64,000 bases of DNA. It comes from Rapana venosa (taxonomy: Eukaryota; Mollusca; Gastropoda; Neogastropoda; Muricidae). The notes below the pieces were generated by a model. The model saw nothing but the letters and a program-made list of their open reading frames with translations. It made no database searches and was not told where the DNA came from. Within the stretch, counting starts at the first letter, position 1. Each line of letters starts with the position of its first letter. Below are positions 46,761 to 59,488 of the stretch, piece after piece. Where the stretch lies: assembly GCA_028751875.1 (NCBI GenBank), contig CM054135.1, positions 67,400,747-67,464,746 on the forward strand. Reading direction: 5' to 3'. A program made the position numbers and the translations under genes.

Positions 46761-49300
46761 GCTGATAAATCATTTCGGACAGTTGTATTTACCTGCCATT
46801 ATCAGGGCAGTAATCTCAATATGTGAAAACTATTCAAAAGATGATTACCCACCTGGCCAAACCAAATAAATTTAGCAATGATCTTGATCTGATCACTACT
46901 TGAAAAGATCTGTGTTCTGAAATGCTTCAGCATCCATCAAAGTGTCAAACTTTATCAAACTCCGTGACAGATTTGTTATCAGTGAAACACAAACAATTTA
47001 TCTTTAGTTGTCTGTGGCTTGAATCAAGGTCCAAATGAAAATTTGCAAAAAAACAAAACAAAACAAAACTTACAACAGATACATTCACCAGTCACCCAAA
47101 CTGTTTATGAGCTTGCAATAAACTATTACCCATCAACAGGAAGACGAACATGAATATGCAAAGGTGTGCTTTTAAGTCCTAAACATTGAGCTCTTTTCAG
47201 TTCAAATTGGCAAGGCTGCCATTTATGCTGACTGTAACAAGTACCTGTTCATTTCATCACAGACATATTGAATGTTTCAAGCATCTCTTAGGGCTATACC
47301 TAAATGTCCTAAGCCATTTCTCTCTTCCACTTCATACTGTCCTTCCTTGCTGTCATTTATTGCTCAAGCCTGTTTATTTATTTCTCTTTCAAACAGATGT
47401 GATACACATATATTGCATTTGATATTATGCACACATATGTATGTACACAAATATTAATGCATGAGCATTCATTTTGTGATGCATACATACATACACATTC
47501 ATATACTTTCTTATCCATATGGACATGATCTCTTGCGACAATTTCTTAAATGAATCTACTTTATACCAACCTCCTCATGCTCCCCCTCCCCCTTCCCCCC
47601 CCCCCCCCCCCCCCAAATACATACAAGCACATGCAACAAACCTTACCTTCTTTCTCTATTCTTATAATATTCAACAAGGATGGATAACTCAGTATACCAA
47701 TGCTCAGTCATTCTCTCGCATAGAGTTTTGCAGAGATAATGTGGTGCTCTTTTTTGTGTGTCTTTGTTGTCTGTGAATATGTTTTTGTTCTCAATATTCA
47801 GAATATTTTGTTCCCCTGACACACAGTCATTCTTATTTTCCCAGTTTTCAGAACTGAGAGAACAAGCAAAAACGTTTCACACCAAAAGTTGTTGCTGTTT
47901 ATATCAAATAATAATTCTAATAAGCAAAACTGTTGATCCCATCGTACAGAGTCTCATTAACCCTGAAAGAACTGTCTCACATCTTGAGGTGTCACAGGTT
48001 TTTCATTTACTCCCATGACACGAAATTGCCTTGTTAATTTGTGGAAAACCAAAGCCTGAGTCTCTGTAAAAAAAAAATGCACCCTTTTGCATGATCAAAT
48101 CTGTAAAGCATTTGACATCATGCAATAAGCTCTATCTTTAAACAGAAAGCATGAATGCTTCTTAACATGTACCACACATGCTCAATCTATGCAAGAAACC
48201 CCTTGTGTCTAGAGCTATAGCTATGAATTTACAAAGACAGCATATTCTGTTGTTAGTCATAAGGTAGTGTCAGGGAATAATATCTTCACATTAACATCAT
48301 TTTACATACTACTTTCACACACAAGCAAAAATGCATTTGCCTTTTTCAGTATTTCTCAAAGTACTTTTGTATACAACCTGAAATGGTGAATATCATAATC
48401 ATTATAACTATTACTTTTAGCCTATTATGATCTGGGCTAAATATTCACATATTTGTGTGTTCCTCAAAACAAAATGATCAAGGCACTATGTTGGTATTGT
48501 TAAGTATAATGCGGATATGTTGTCTTTATAAACATTCTGCACCCACACAACAAAATCAATGAAACAATCAACAACAAGAACAGTTCTATGAGAACAGCTC
48601 TATGAGGGCTGGTGTGGTGCTCAACAAGTAATGCATTTCAAAGCATCAGAAGTATGGAATGCATTTGCCCCCAAAAGGATGCTCCGTACATAATACTCAA
48701 ATGTTTGCCGCTCAATAGAAGGCTATGGAAGTTCAAGACTATATTGATACAAACACAAAACTAAAAGTGTCTGCAGCCTAATTAACAGCCTATATTTACT
48801 TACACAAACCATTCAATAAGTAAAATACATGGGTACAAGGTTATAGCAACTCTGAAATTCTCATTCCCTGTGACTAGAATAAACCTAATAGCCACTATGT
48901 GCAAACAAGTCAATTATTATAATGACTGATTTTCATGAAAAAAGGCTACTATTTTGCATATATACCTTCAAGATTGTGTCGAAGTAAAAATAGATTCCTC
49001 TGAGCTGCCAGTGGAAGTGAAATGCTTAAATGAGAAATGCAGATGATTTTGCATCATCCTGAAAAGACTGTCACCAGAATACTGTTTAGACATCAGCAGA
49101 ACACCTTTGTCAGTCAGTCCACATCATCTGTCTGTAACTGAGACCTAAAGTCAATATATCTACCAATTATTCACCCAAGCTGAGCGAAAATAATCCCATA
49201 AGCAGTTTTTAGCTAATTATGCATAAATAACCCTCATAAGCCAAAAAAATGAGAAACATGCTACACAGTATAGTGCACAGCAACCCACCTTCAACCAATA
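46761..49300. other. Intergenic AT-rich DNA
   Basis: About 2.5 kb with a poly(C) run (about 47596-47615) and nothing else recognised. Short open frames have no family signature. Confidence 0.4.
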
Positions 49301-49302
49301 TG

Positions 49303-49330
49303 AGAGAGAGAGAGAGGGAGGGAGGGAGGG

Positions 49331-49368
<38 letters not shown>

Positions 49369-49388
49369 GATAGATAGATAGATAGATA
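49303..49388. repeat. (GA)n(GGGA)n(GATA)n microsatellite
   Basis: GA, GGGA and GATA tetramers directly adjoin the A/T-rich tail of the LINE. Confidence 0.92.
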
Positions 49389-51420
49389 ATAATAAATAAT
49401 AATAATAAATGGAACTTATATAGCGCTATATCTTGCAAAGACAAATCAAAGCGCATACATTCAACCTAATCTTACACAGTCATGCAATCAATGATAAATA
49501 ATCAAAAGTTTAAACAAACAGATATTTACAAACATGGTGCAATGCAGACAAAATCTATGAAATAAAGTTTCGATAGTCAAATGTTTTTCAAAAGCACACA
49601 TACACTCGCACAGGCCGTATACTTTAGCAGGGTGATAGAACATGGGTTAGATATGAAACAGGAGGGGGGGGGAAGTCTTAGGTTTGAAATAAATATGTCT
49701 TGAGGCTGGATTTAAAAGTGTCATAACTAGGTTTCTGGCGAAGAGAGAGAGGAAGGTTGTTCCAGATGGATGGACCAGAAATAGAGAATGAGCGGCGGCC
49801 AACAGTGGATTGGTTGAATCTAGGTATTCGTAGGCACAAGGTATCTGCAGTAGAGCGGAGGAACGTGAAGGAGTGTACAGGTTAAGACATTCACATAGGT
49901 AGGAGGGTGCAGTTTTGTGGAGACATTTGTAACAGAGGGTACTGATCTTATAATCTACTCTCTGTGGCACAGGCAGCCAGTGGAGAGATCGCAAGAGAGG
50001 GGTGATGTGCTCAGATTTTTTCTTTCTGAGAACTAGTCGAGCTGCGGAGTTTTGTATACGTTGAAGGGAGTGGATAGATGTTGCTGGCAGACCAGCTAAA
50101 AGAGAATTGGAATAGTCCAGACGTGAGAGAATGAGAGAAGTGACAAGTTTGGCTGTTGCATCAGTGGACAGGTACTTTCGAATTGCACTAATACGCCGTA
50201 ATTGATAGTAGCACGACTGACAGGTCTGGGTGATGAATTTTTTCATAGAGAGTGTGTTGTCGATAACGACACCTAGATACTTCACGGAAGTGGATAAAGG
50301 GACTGATGTATTGCCGAGTTCTATTGAAGTTGTTGTAATGGAAGAGAGTTTGTGTTTGGTCCCTACAAGCATGGTCTCTTCGGTTTTTATCTGCGTTTAA
50401 CTGTAACTTGTTTTGTATCATCCAGTTTTGGATATCTTGAAAGCAGTAGGCCATCTTTGTCAAGAGAGAAGGCAGATTTTCAGGTGTAACACTACTTTGA
50501 ATCTGAGAGTCATCTGCATAAAAGTGATGGTTGATATGATGACGGTTTATTATATGTGATAGTGGAGCAGTATAGAGAGTGAAAAGAACAGGGCCGAGAA
50601 CTGATCCCTGCGGGACACCACATTCCAGTTTGGCAGGTATTGACTGTATCTTGTTTTACTGCGACTGTCTGGAATCGGTCAGTGAGGTATGAACTGAACC
50701 AGGAGAGGGCTGTGCCAGTAACACCGAATGTTTTTTTAAGACGGGAGAGAAGAATTGAATGGTCAATAGTGTCGAAGGCTGCAGATAAGTCGAGTAGAGT
50801 GAGAAGGGAGATTTTCCCCGAGTCAGAAGCAAGTAGAAGTGTATTTTAGGGTATGGCTAGGGTAGTTTCAGTGCTATGATTGATGCGATAGGCAGACTGA
50901 AAAGGGGGAAGGAGACTATTTGAGAGAAGATGGTTGTTGAGTTGTTTCAGAACAACTTTTTCAAGGACTTTAGAGATGAACGGTAGGTTGGATACAGGTC
51001 TATAATTCTTCAAAGTGTTAGTATCGAGGTCGTGCTTTTTTAGTAGAGGTGTAACTATTGCAGTTTTGAGAGCAGTTGGAACAATTCCTGAAAGAAGTGA
51101 TGAGTTAACCATTTTTGTGATGGTGGGTATGAGCTGTGGAAGGCACTGAGTAAAAAGAGAAGCAGGTATAGGATCAAGATCACATGATTTTATTGTAATT
51201 TCTTTCAGAATCGTCTTGATTTCTTTCTCGCTTGTTGGGTGAAAGAAAAGGAGAGGAGTACCAGAGAATTGGGGATCAGGAGGCATAGGGTAGAAAGAAG
51301 TCTGATCCAATCTGGAGCGAATGTTGCGGATTTTATCAGAGAAGAAAGAGAATATAGCAGGAAGTTCAGAGGTGCTGTGAACAGTAGGCATTGGGCTTGC
51401 CTTTGCAGATCCCAGGAGGG
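49389..51420 (-). mobile_element. CR1/L2-like LINE, ~2-kb 5'-truncated copy
   Basis: The 3' end is 'ggaacttatatagcgctata' in reverse with an ATA-type tail. Minus-strand coding remnants run in order. First come [39 protein letters not shown] and FQSAYRINHSTETTLA, which are RT fingers motifs. The AAFDTIDHS motif A, DDSQ-type motif C and YYQLRRISAIRKYLSTDATA follow. Frameshifts and stops break the RT near 50.4-50.85 kb, so this copy is inactive. Its 5' side ends in a GATA/GA microsatellite just downstream of the NUB1 stop. Confidence 0.9.
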
Positions 51421-51545
<125 letters not shown>

Positions 51546-51750
51546 AGGGTTTGTTTTTTCATCCCAAGATACCGAAGACAGCCACTGTTTTCCTCACAGA
51601 CATAATGAATGGTGAAAGGTGGGCAATTCAATCTCACATCCCTCTCCACACTGTTCTTAGCACAACTGATTGCCCTTGTTGGGGTCCTGACAGTCTTTAA
51701 AAGCTTCAAGGGCCAGTGTGCTGCAGCAATTTTGTCCATCAAACACACCG
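51546..51750 (-). other. NUB1 3' UTR (proximal part)
   Basis: Unique sequence after the NUB1 stop, before the GA microsatellite and the LINE. No minus-strand AATAAA was seen in it, so the transcript probably ends inside the microsatellite or LINE. Confidence 0.5.
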
Positions 51751-51920
51751 TTACTGCAGACTGCTCAGTCTGGCCATGTAGTCTTCCAAAAACTCTCTCT
51801 CCTCTGTCATCTCGAAGTCCAGATGGTCTGTCTCATCTGTGGTGATGTCAGAAATCAGGTCGTCTAGAACTCTGTTTTCCTCTTCTCGTTTCTGGGCAGC
51901 ACTGTCCTTATCAGAGGACT
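51751..51920 (-). CDS. NUB1: NUB1 terminal coding exon
   Basis: The acceptor TCTTTCCCAG (AG at 51922..51921) opens the exon, and TAA is at 51753..51751. Two bases complete a Glu codon begun by the UBA3 exon, then SSDKDSAAQKREEENRVLDD, LISDITTDETDHLDF and EMTEEREFLEDYMARLSSLQ. The 'VLxDIxxxExDxLDxxxExEExxxxEYL' pattern matches the acidic C-terminus of human NUB1 (EILEDIPEHEEDYLD...EEIIIAEYLSYV). In human NUB1 the C-terminal region contributes to NEDD8 binding. The (GA)n tract at 52023-52090 puts a long pyrimidine stretch about 100 bases upstream of the acceptor. Confidence 0.9.
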
Positions 51921-52020
51921 CTGGGAAAGAAGATGAACAAATGAATAAGTTGACTTATGACGGATCACTCTGTGGGCTGATTCAATGTGTGCCAGAGGAA
52001 TAGAAAAGTAAGATGAACAT

Positions 52021-52022
<2 letters not shown>

Positions 52023-52090
<68 letters not shown>
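52023..52090. repeat. (GA)n microsatellite
   Basis: About 33 pure GA units in the last NUB1 intron. Confidence 0.95.
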
Positions 52091-52091
<1 letters not shown>

Positions 52092-52489
52092 ATGACAATG
52101 ACAAAGGTTTATTGTGATAAGCAGGATGCCCATTCACAAGGGGACAGTGGGAGGGGGGCTGGGCACAAAACATATATCTTATACCGAGAACTCAAATTGA
52201 TTACAGCCCAAATCGTCATCATGGCATGGATTCCATAACATGGTTATAGGACAGATTAAAACTCAATTTTTCCCCATAAATTTTGCAAAGAGCAATGGGA
52301 AAGAGGAGGAGTTTCCACGAAACTGCAAAATTTTAAATCAACATCTTAAGACAAACTGGTCTGAAACAAGAAAATTAGGTCACAATGTCTCTTCTTCCCC
52401 TTTTTTCATGGCTTGTGCAACTTTGTGTAACAAGCACGTGATAAACTCGTGACAATTCAGGTGGCATGTAGCGTACAACTTGCTCTCGC

Positions 52490-52627
52490 TCTCACACGCA
52501 CGCACGCACACACACAGACACATATACACCCTCCTCACGTAATACACACACGTGCATATACTCATCCACACATGCACAAACACACTCAAATACACACACA
52601 CGCACGCACGCACGCACGAACGCACGC

Positions 52628-52660
<33 letters not shown>

Positions 52661-52671
52661 CACACACACAC

Positions 52672-52702
<31 letters not shown>

Positions 52703-52745
52703 CGCACGCAACGCACGCAGCATAAAACACACGCGCGCGCGCGCG
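52490..52745. repeat. (CA)n/(CGCA)n/(CG)n compound microsatellite
   Basis: Imperfect CA repeats with CGCA tetramers end in a run of alternating CG (about 52731-52744). Confidence 0.93.
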
Positions 52746-52747
52746 GA

Positions 52748-53669
52748 TTATCCAAGCAAGAATCGAACTGCGTCCACTATTACATGCATCACATCAAGTC
52801 CGGCACTGATTTTAACTTTCATTTTCTCCCGGTCCACAGGGCACCACAGCTTCAGATTCTGGTAGACACAGTATTCTTCATTGGTCATCAGCCTGGTGTT
52901 TCTTTTCACAAACCAAAACAAATCCGGGGTGTGTCATTAGCAGCAGTCCATTTAAAACGAAAAACAAGATCGTCTGTTTCACATACCATCGTTTCTGGAT
53001 GCCGCTTACTACTGAACACCTTACTAAAGTCTTGGTTTCTATGTGTGTCCCTTAGCTTCCTCTGCAAAGATCTATCGGTCAGTTTAGCCACATAGTTCTT
53101 GATGACATCGGCACTAGTTCCAACTTGCTGAACTTTTGCCAGAGGATCGTCACAGTCCGTGGTTTCCGTTGTAAACACATCGGCAAGGTCAATGCCACGT
53201 TGCACGTCAGCATGCTTTTCATTCTCTGACTCTTTGACATAGCTTGGTGTACGACGGAGTTCACGTGCGTATTCTTGCAACTGTGTGCTGTTGGCAGAAG
53301 GGGTGTGACAGTGTGTGACACAGCACAGCTTGAAGGAGGTGTGGGCACAAATAAACATGGTGAATGTTCCTCTGTTACAACATTTTCACTTGCCTCCAAT
53401 TCTTCTTGCCTCAGTGCTGTCCTTTTCCTCTCCTCTGTCCTCATTTTGTCTCTGGGAAATCTGACTTGGCGGCTTCCTACGGTAGCTGTGGGAGATGACA
53501 GGGGCCTGCTGTTGCGCCATGTTGCTGTTGTTGGCTGGGCTGGCTTTCAGTCGTACACAACGACTGTGCTGTCGCCACTTCCAGCGATTTTCCAAGAAGT
53601 GAGGTTATTTTCTTGGAGCAGAACATCCAAGGTAACTTTCAACGTTGTTGGTAGACCGACAACGGACAT
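52748..53669 (-). pseudogene. Broken copy of an unnamed repeated protein family, in NUB1 last intron
   Basis: The minus-strand ATG (53669) opens MSVVGLPTTLKVTLDVLLQE, then NNLTSWKIAGSGDSTVVVYD and a TGA (53549..53547). A one-base shift continues RLKASPANNSN and SYRRKPPSQISQRQNEDRGE. A second shift gives LQEYARELRRTPSYVKESEN, RGIDLADVF, KNYVAKLTDRSLQRKLRDTH and ETMVCETDDLVFRFKW. A third gives VKRNTRLMTNEEYCVYQNLK before a TAA at 52750..52748. The pattern 'W-x-I-x-G..T-V-V-x-R', 'YRRKPPSQ..R' and 'TDDLVF' resembles hypothetical proteins I recall as multicopy in molluscs, possibly transposon-linked. The function is unknown. Three frame breaks indicate a pseudogene, unless introns or sequencing errors explain them. 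Confidence 0.5.
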
Positions 53670-55145
53670 GGTGTTGGATGAAAATCTATTTTTCAGGTAA
53701 ACTAGTTGACAGCAAAATAATCTTCCTGTCTATCTCAAAGGGAGATCACCACCGTGTCAGAGAGAGAGAGAGAGACATACAGACAGAGACAGAGAGACAC
53801 AGACAGAGAGAGCAACCAAAGAAAAGAGCAAATACACAGGAAGAGAAAAAGCTCAACAGAGTACAAAAATAAAGAGATCACAGTATTACTGAAGACAATA
53901 AGAACTGAAGGGAAATTATTCACGCTGAAAAAAAAGTTATTGCTGACAAGTTGTGATAACTTTAGAGAAGAATAACTCTGGATCAAATCTGGTTATCGTA
54001 AGTGACATTGTGATCAGGATGTGCTGATATTGTTACCGTGATGCATTAGTATTTAAGAAGTTAGGAAGGGAATTACTACAAGTACTCACAATGCAAAACA
54101 GTACACAACACAAAACTACTGCAATAATTAATTCAGATCCTTACAAGCAATGGTTTATTAATCATATCAACTTTAAAACAGATTCAAGGCAGGGAGATAT
54201 GGGTAAGCCAAAGAGGAAGATAGACAATACTGTGATAAGGTTTACTTCAAGCTTGCTGAGCTCTTCAGCATCACGACCTAATTTCCTACTTTAACTAAAT
54301 AAGGAACAAAAAGGCAAAGAGAGAAGCTCCCTTGAAACTGTGTTCAGTACAGGTAGGTGCCCTTCCATTCTGCCCTCCACAAGCATGTCAGCATTCCTTT
54401 CTTCCTACTGTTACAAACGAATGCTGCTGTTGAGCAAGATAAGTTGAACACTATCCCTACATTGAGGGAGAGAACTCCTCTTTCCCAGTACACATGCACT
54501 GTGCATATTTATATGCTACCATAACCCAGTATGTGGGTGATAGAGGGAAGGGTTACTACATGGTTGGTTACCCTTTGGGAAAAGGTTAACAAGTTTCTAT
54601 GTATCAATATTTCTCAATACTTGCAGTTCTTTCATCTTATTTTCTCATAGCAAACAGTATTATTTCTCCTGATATGGTTTCCAATTTTTCCAGAGCTACA
54701 AGAAGCAATGTAGAACACCACACTAAAAAAAAGTCCAGAAGTGGATCCAAACAGTCGTTATCTTTGTTATTAGAAAATTTGTCACAGTTGATTAACTGCT
54801 CCAAAATTTGAATTGATATTTGTGATTTGTTTGATGGTAATGGATGCCAAGATAAATCAACTTGAATCCAACCCTCCCCCCCCCCCCCCCCCCCAAAAAA
54901 AAAAGGTGGGGGGGGGGGGAAACTGAAATTTTGAATCTAAATGGCATGTTCTGAATGTTCTGCATTGCTTGCACAAAATGTGTATTTTCTGTGTTTTCTT
55001 TACTGTTCAGCCAGTTCAATTCTGAAGTTAAATTCATATTCAAAAGTAGTGTTTGCTATACACACCATACTCAGAATTTTCTGATGTGTCACAGAACAAT
55101 TTTACTGAATAAAAGATGTTCAAACACAAACACACACACCCTTGA

Positions 55146-55730
55146 TTAAACAAGTGTGTGAAAGTGTAGAAGAAGGAAAGGGAAAACAAGACAGAAAAGA
55201 AACAAAGATAAGGATAAAATAGAACAAAACAATACAAATAATTCTTTTTCACACACCCTGACTTTAGATAACATGGTTAACCATGCAACACGAGACAAAA
55301 GAGACCCCGGAATACTATTCTCTGCAGCAGGTCTAAAGGATACTGCCTTACTCTTACTTGACTTTTTGAAGGAAGAAGGTGTCAATGAACGTCGTGACGA
55401 TGAACCAAAACTTCCTGATGCTCCGGGATTCAGTCTTTGAGGTTTTACCCCTTTTAAGAAGGTGGTGCAGGTCATCCAAGAAATTAGTGCAAAGGTGATA
55501 TAACAGCAGTTACGAGGTATGCAGGTAACAATACATCCTCCATTGTTGCACTGGGATTCATCTTGATCAAATGTTGGTAGGCGGTACTCCCTCTTCTTAA
55601 AATTCACATGCAAAGTATACATAACAAATGGTGGGTAATAAGAGAAAACAAAATATATGCAGTGTCTTTTTATCTGCTGCATAATGACGTCACTTTTATT
55701 CAAATAACTTTGATCAGGAAGCGAGGCCAA
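55146..55730 (-). other. Unexplained open frame (194 codons), possibly spurious
   Basis: The interior reads KGVKPQRLNPGASGSFGSSS, RRSLTPSSFKKSSKSKAV and SFRPAAENSIPGSLLSRVAW, less A/T-biased than its surroundings and unlike the low-complexity frames elsewhere. The ends are hydrophobic and look like intronic translation. It could be a transposon or processed-transcript remnant on the NUB1 strand. No family was recognised. Confidence 0.25.
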
Positions 55731-57453
55731 ACAAAATTACAAAGGGAAAATGTATATACTCTCTCTCCATAATTGATGGCTGCAATTATGCTAAGTTTCA
55801 GTTTGATTACAGTTCGTTTTGGACATCTGAGAATGAAAATATATTTCATGATCATATTCTATGTCTTGCTGTACTGATCTGAGCTAGATGAGGAGGCTGG
55901 AAAACTAGGTAGAAATAATGAATGAAAAAGACCCTGCTGATGTTCTTTCCTCTTTTTAAATGGGCAAGATCAGAAAACTACATGAATTGCAAATTGTTAA
56001 TTCAAAAACAGGATTGTTGCAGTCTTTCAGTAGCATTATGCAATAAATGTTGAATTTATCAATGTTTCTAAGCTTGATTATTGCCAGATGCATCAAGATG
56101 AATCCCACTGCAGCACAAATTAAAAAAAACTTAAAAAAGAAAACTCAACCACAAGAAGAGGGAAATAAGCACAGGGAAGCAACAGTAGAAGCAAATGTGC
56201 AGAAAAGGGGAAACAAGCAAAGCACAAGAAAAAGCAAACAAAGGAAAAGCAGTATGTGCTGTGCTCTAAACCATATCCCACAGGAAGCCAAAGCATTCAG
56301 TACAGTAAGGTGTCTAGTCAATTGTTTCATCTGAATGTAATAAAATTTTGAATAAAAATCATATTCTAGGCTAAAGAAAAAAAAACCTTCTAAAATGAAG
56401 GTCTTCTGACATTCTTATATTCCCCACTTCCCCCTTTCAACTCCCCCTAAAAATCAACAAATCTTGTTTACAGATAAACTTCTAGAACATCCTGAGAAGT
56501 AATGAACATACTCTGGCCCAGACCAAAAGCTTTGTCAGAGTTATGTTTCAAAATGTTATGCTAAGATTGTCTTCAGCTATGACAAGCTCACAGCATAAAA
56601 ACAGGTACTCTCCTTAACTCTTTCACCGCCAGAGGGAATTTTGGTTGACACTACCATTCACCACCATTGGCGACTTATGTTGATAGTGCAAGTCATGTTA
56701 AAAAGAACAGTTTTTCATACAGCAACAACGCTTCACACCTCAGTTAACCTGTGTGCACAATAGCAGACATATTGCCCTTCACCCCTGACCCAGTTTTAAG
56801 TGGAAAAACACAGACACAGACTGTGTGCTAAGAAATCAGTAACAGTGCTGAAAAATACTTGGCACTGAAGAGAGTTCTTCAATCAGAAACTTGGCGGTGA
56901 AAGAGTTAAAAGAGAAAAAATTCCTCTGAAGTCAAGAGTATGGCTGCTTTTATGGCAATGTACAGGGAAAATGTCATAAACACAAACTTCTCATCCAGTT
57001 TGTACTTACGATCTCAAAGTGATTCCCAGGTGGGATGAGTAAAATAGAACATATATTCTGGGTGATCCTCAGGGTGTTAAGCTGGGGAACATGAAGCAAC
57101 AACAACAGAAACATGATGTGAACAGAGTAACATGAATAATTAATTGCCACATTTCCATTAGAAATCTAAGTAGACTAAATTTAAGAATTCAATAAAACCT
57201 CTTCATGTAATCCTATTGACATATCTGGAATTCACTTAAAACTTTTACATGTTTGACTATTTTCTTTAGAGATGAAAAGTAGGAAAACTAACACAATTAT
57301 GTCATCACCTCTAACATCCCCAACTTCCTACCCCCCCCCCCCCCCCCCCCCTTTCAGAAATCTCACCTGCTAGGTAAATTATACAGTTATGTTGTTTTAA
57401 AAAGTACTAGTGTCAATGTATCCTTAAGAATAACTGTAAGCAACGAAAAAGGG

Positions 57454-57563
57454 TGCAATGCAAAACAAGCTCAGAAGTGCATCAACAGAATGCAAAACAA
57501 ACTCAGAAGTGCATCACCAGAATGCAAAACAAGCTCAGAAGTGCATCACCAGAATGCAAAACA
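57454..57563. repeat. 32-bp tandem repeat, ~3.5 copies
   Basis: 'gcaaaacaagctcagaagtg' followed by 'catcaccagaat', repeated with one or two substitutions. Confidence 0.9.
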
Positions 57564-57679
57564 ACCAAGTCAAAGCATACCACAGTTTATGGCAAAACTC
57601 ACTAGAAGCAATTACTCATGACATGTAGCAATGGAAATCTTGAACACAGGAAAAATAGTCAAATTCTGGTCCAGCATAC

Positions 57680-57824
57680 CTGATCCTGAAGAGTCAGAGT
57701 CATCATAGCTGTATGGTAACTCTCCGTTGTATTTGATGAGGTCATCAACTGCTCTTTGCACAATGTTCCTGTGTTTGCGAAGTGCAGCTTTGGCTGCTTG
57801 AGCCTCAAAGCCCATGGACACTAT
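57680..57824 (-). CDS. NUB1: NUB1 exon with UBA3
   Basis: The acceptor is TCATGCAG (ending 57825) and the donor G|GTATGC (from 57679). The exon encodes IVSMGFEAQAAKAALRKHRN, IVQRAVDDLIKYNGELPYSY and DDSDSSGS, plus one base of the next codon. The M-G-F loop and A-x-x-A-L-R helix are canonical UBA. Human NUB1 reads LVYMGFDALVAEAALRVFRGNVQLAAQTLAHNGG at the same place. UBA domains in NUB1 contact NEDD8, FAT10 and ubiquitin-like conjugates and help deliver them to the 26S proteasome. Entry phase 0, exit phase 1. Confidence 0.95.
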
Positions 57825-58467
57825 CTGCATGACAAAGTTGTGATAAATACATCATAAAGTCAAATACAGAAATTAAAAAGACAGTCAGAAATGGACTGCC
57901 TGGTGAACTCTTACTAAGAGCCTGAATTTTACATCCAGTAGAGTACAGCCTGGATTTAATTCAGATACATTAATTGTGATATATGGAATATTATAACCTT
58001 AACTTTTGGGAACTGGGGATTTAACCTCAATATCATCTTTTGATCCATACACAAAGAATAACTAATTAAATTTAAACAATACCAAGTCAGAGAATATCAA
58101 GTGCAAGCATTTCAATCAATTTCTTCAAATGCTAAACAACCACCAAACAGAATAAATCAACTGTATGTCAGTGTGTCTGCATACATATTCAAGATAATAA
58201 AGGGGGTAAAAAATTATAAAAATATGATGTAAAAGGTACAACTGACTTCTGGAAAATAACTACTGCAAAAAGAAAACTGGCAATTCTTTTACTACAGACA
58301 ACCATGGACCCCCCCCCCCCCCCCTTGCCCCCCCATATTTCATTCTGTTTTCAGTTTTGTGTATCACCTTTTCTTTTTGGCCTTCATGTTGTAAATACCA
58401 AAAGCTAGATTGGGACAGGCAAACACATTCTGTTAACAGACAAGCTCCTAACACAACACCTACTCAC

Positions 58468-58557
58468 GTGTGCAATGTCTGTGTCTCGCAGAACCACAGG
58501 AGTTTTCTTGGTATCAATGTCCGGCAGGTTCAATAGCTCTGGATGCTCATGCAGAAT
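58468..58557 (-). CDS. NUB1: NUB1 exon linking UBA2 and UBA3
   Basis: A 90-base exon, phase 0 at both ends, acceptor TCTGTCAG (ending 58558) and donor GTGAGT (from 58467). It encodes ILHEHPELLNLPDIDTKKTP and VVLRDTDIAH. The opening IL completes helix 3 of UBA2, and HPELL parallels 'NPQMWWL' of the human protein. The rest is a polar linker. Confidence 0.92.
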
Positions 58558-59488
58558 CTGACAGATTGGAGAAAAAGAAAAAAGTTAATTTCACTTCACA
58601 GCCAGATATTTCTGAGCAAACGCCTGTTGAGAATCCTTTTTCCTGGATCCTTTTCAAAGGAAGGTATAATCCATTTTCAGTTCTCCCAATAACTCCAAAA
58701 AACAAATTAACTTGTTCCAAACCCCAAAGCAAGTTAACTTTTTGATCACTAATTTTTTAACTACTGCGTTGTTTGCATTTGAAATATACACCATACAGTT
58801 TGCATTCAGACTTTCAGATGATAATCAGCAACATGACTTTTGTTTTGCTGATAATCAGATGTTCAGAAATCTGACTGTTCAAACAAAAATACTCACTAAT
58901 CCACAGAAAAGTTTCAAAATCACATGTCTGCTATCAAAACTCAGTCCCATAAATCCTGCTAATTCTTCTTGCAAGAAGGAAGGAGGACACAGGCAACATA
59001 TTTTTTTCATTTGGATTCTTACATCTATTTTGTTTTTATACCTACCTGAAATCATACTTGTGTTTTCTCCAACTGCAGTATAGTGTTGGCAGACTTTATG
59101 TATTGATATTATTACCAGTTTCCATTTTTTAAAGACCTGGTTTGCTTAAAATACATGTATCAATATGAGAATATAGCAGTGACCATACTTTAAGTGTGCA
59201 CTGAACTTTGAATCATCATCCTATGTCAATATTAAAACAAAAAAGAAGAAACTAAAAACCACCTAATTTCTTCTTTCTTTTTTTGTCCTTTTTCATGTTC
59301 CTCGGCTAGAGTACTGAGGTTCACCAATGGTGAGATTTTGCGTATGCATTTCTGCCCACCAAGAAGGTAGCTGCATTTCCACTTTGGGGTTCTCTTATCC
59401 TTTTAATAGCATGTACATAAAACATGGAAACTCACTACCAGCCTTCAAAACTCACATGTACAGCTTATTCACGTATCATGCAACTTAC
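58558..59488 (-). other. NUB1 intron with SINE B tail
   Basis: A family B 3' fragment in reverse (59297..59392, 'gttcaccaatggtgagattt') is the only recognised element. Confidence 0.7.

Larger units (their letters stand above)
53670..57679 (-). other. NUB1 last intron, distal part
   Basis: The intron runs from the UBA3 exon donor (57679) to 51921. Besides the pseudogene and microsatellites it holds a poly(C) run next to a G run (about 54878-54919), another poly(C) (about 57331-57352), a 32-bp tandem repeat at 57.45 kb and an unexplained Ser-rich open frame at 55.15-55.73 kb. Confidence 0.6.

Noticed and set aside
53275..53700. 141-codon plus-strand open frame
   Set aside because: It lies opposite the broken minus-strand pseudogene, whose protein-like blocks are more convincing; the plus frame shows no motif.
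57454..57563. CRISPR-like array of 32-bp repeats
   Set aside because: Units are contiguous with no spacers, and the DNA is eukaryotic.
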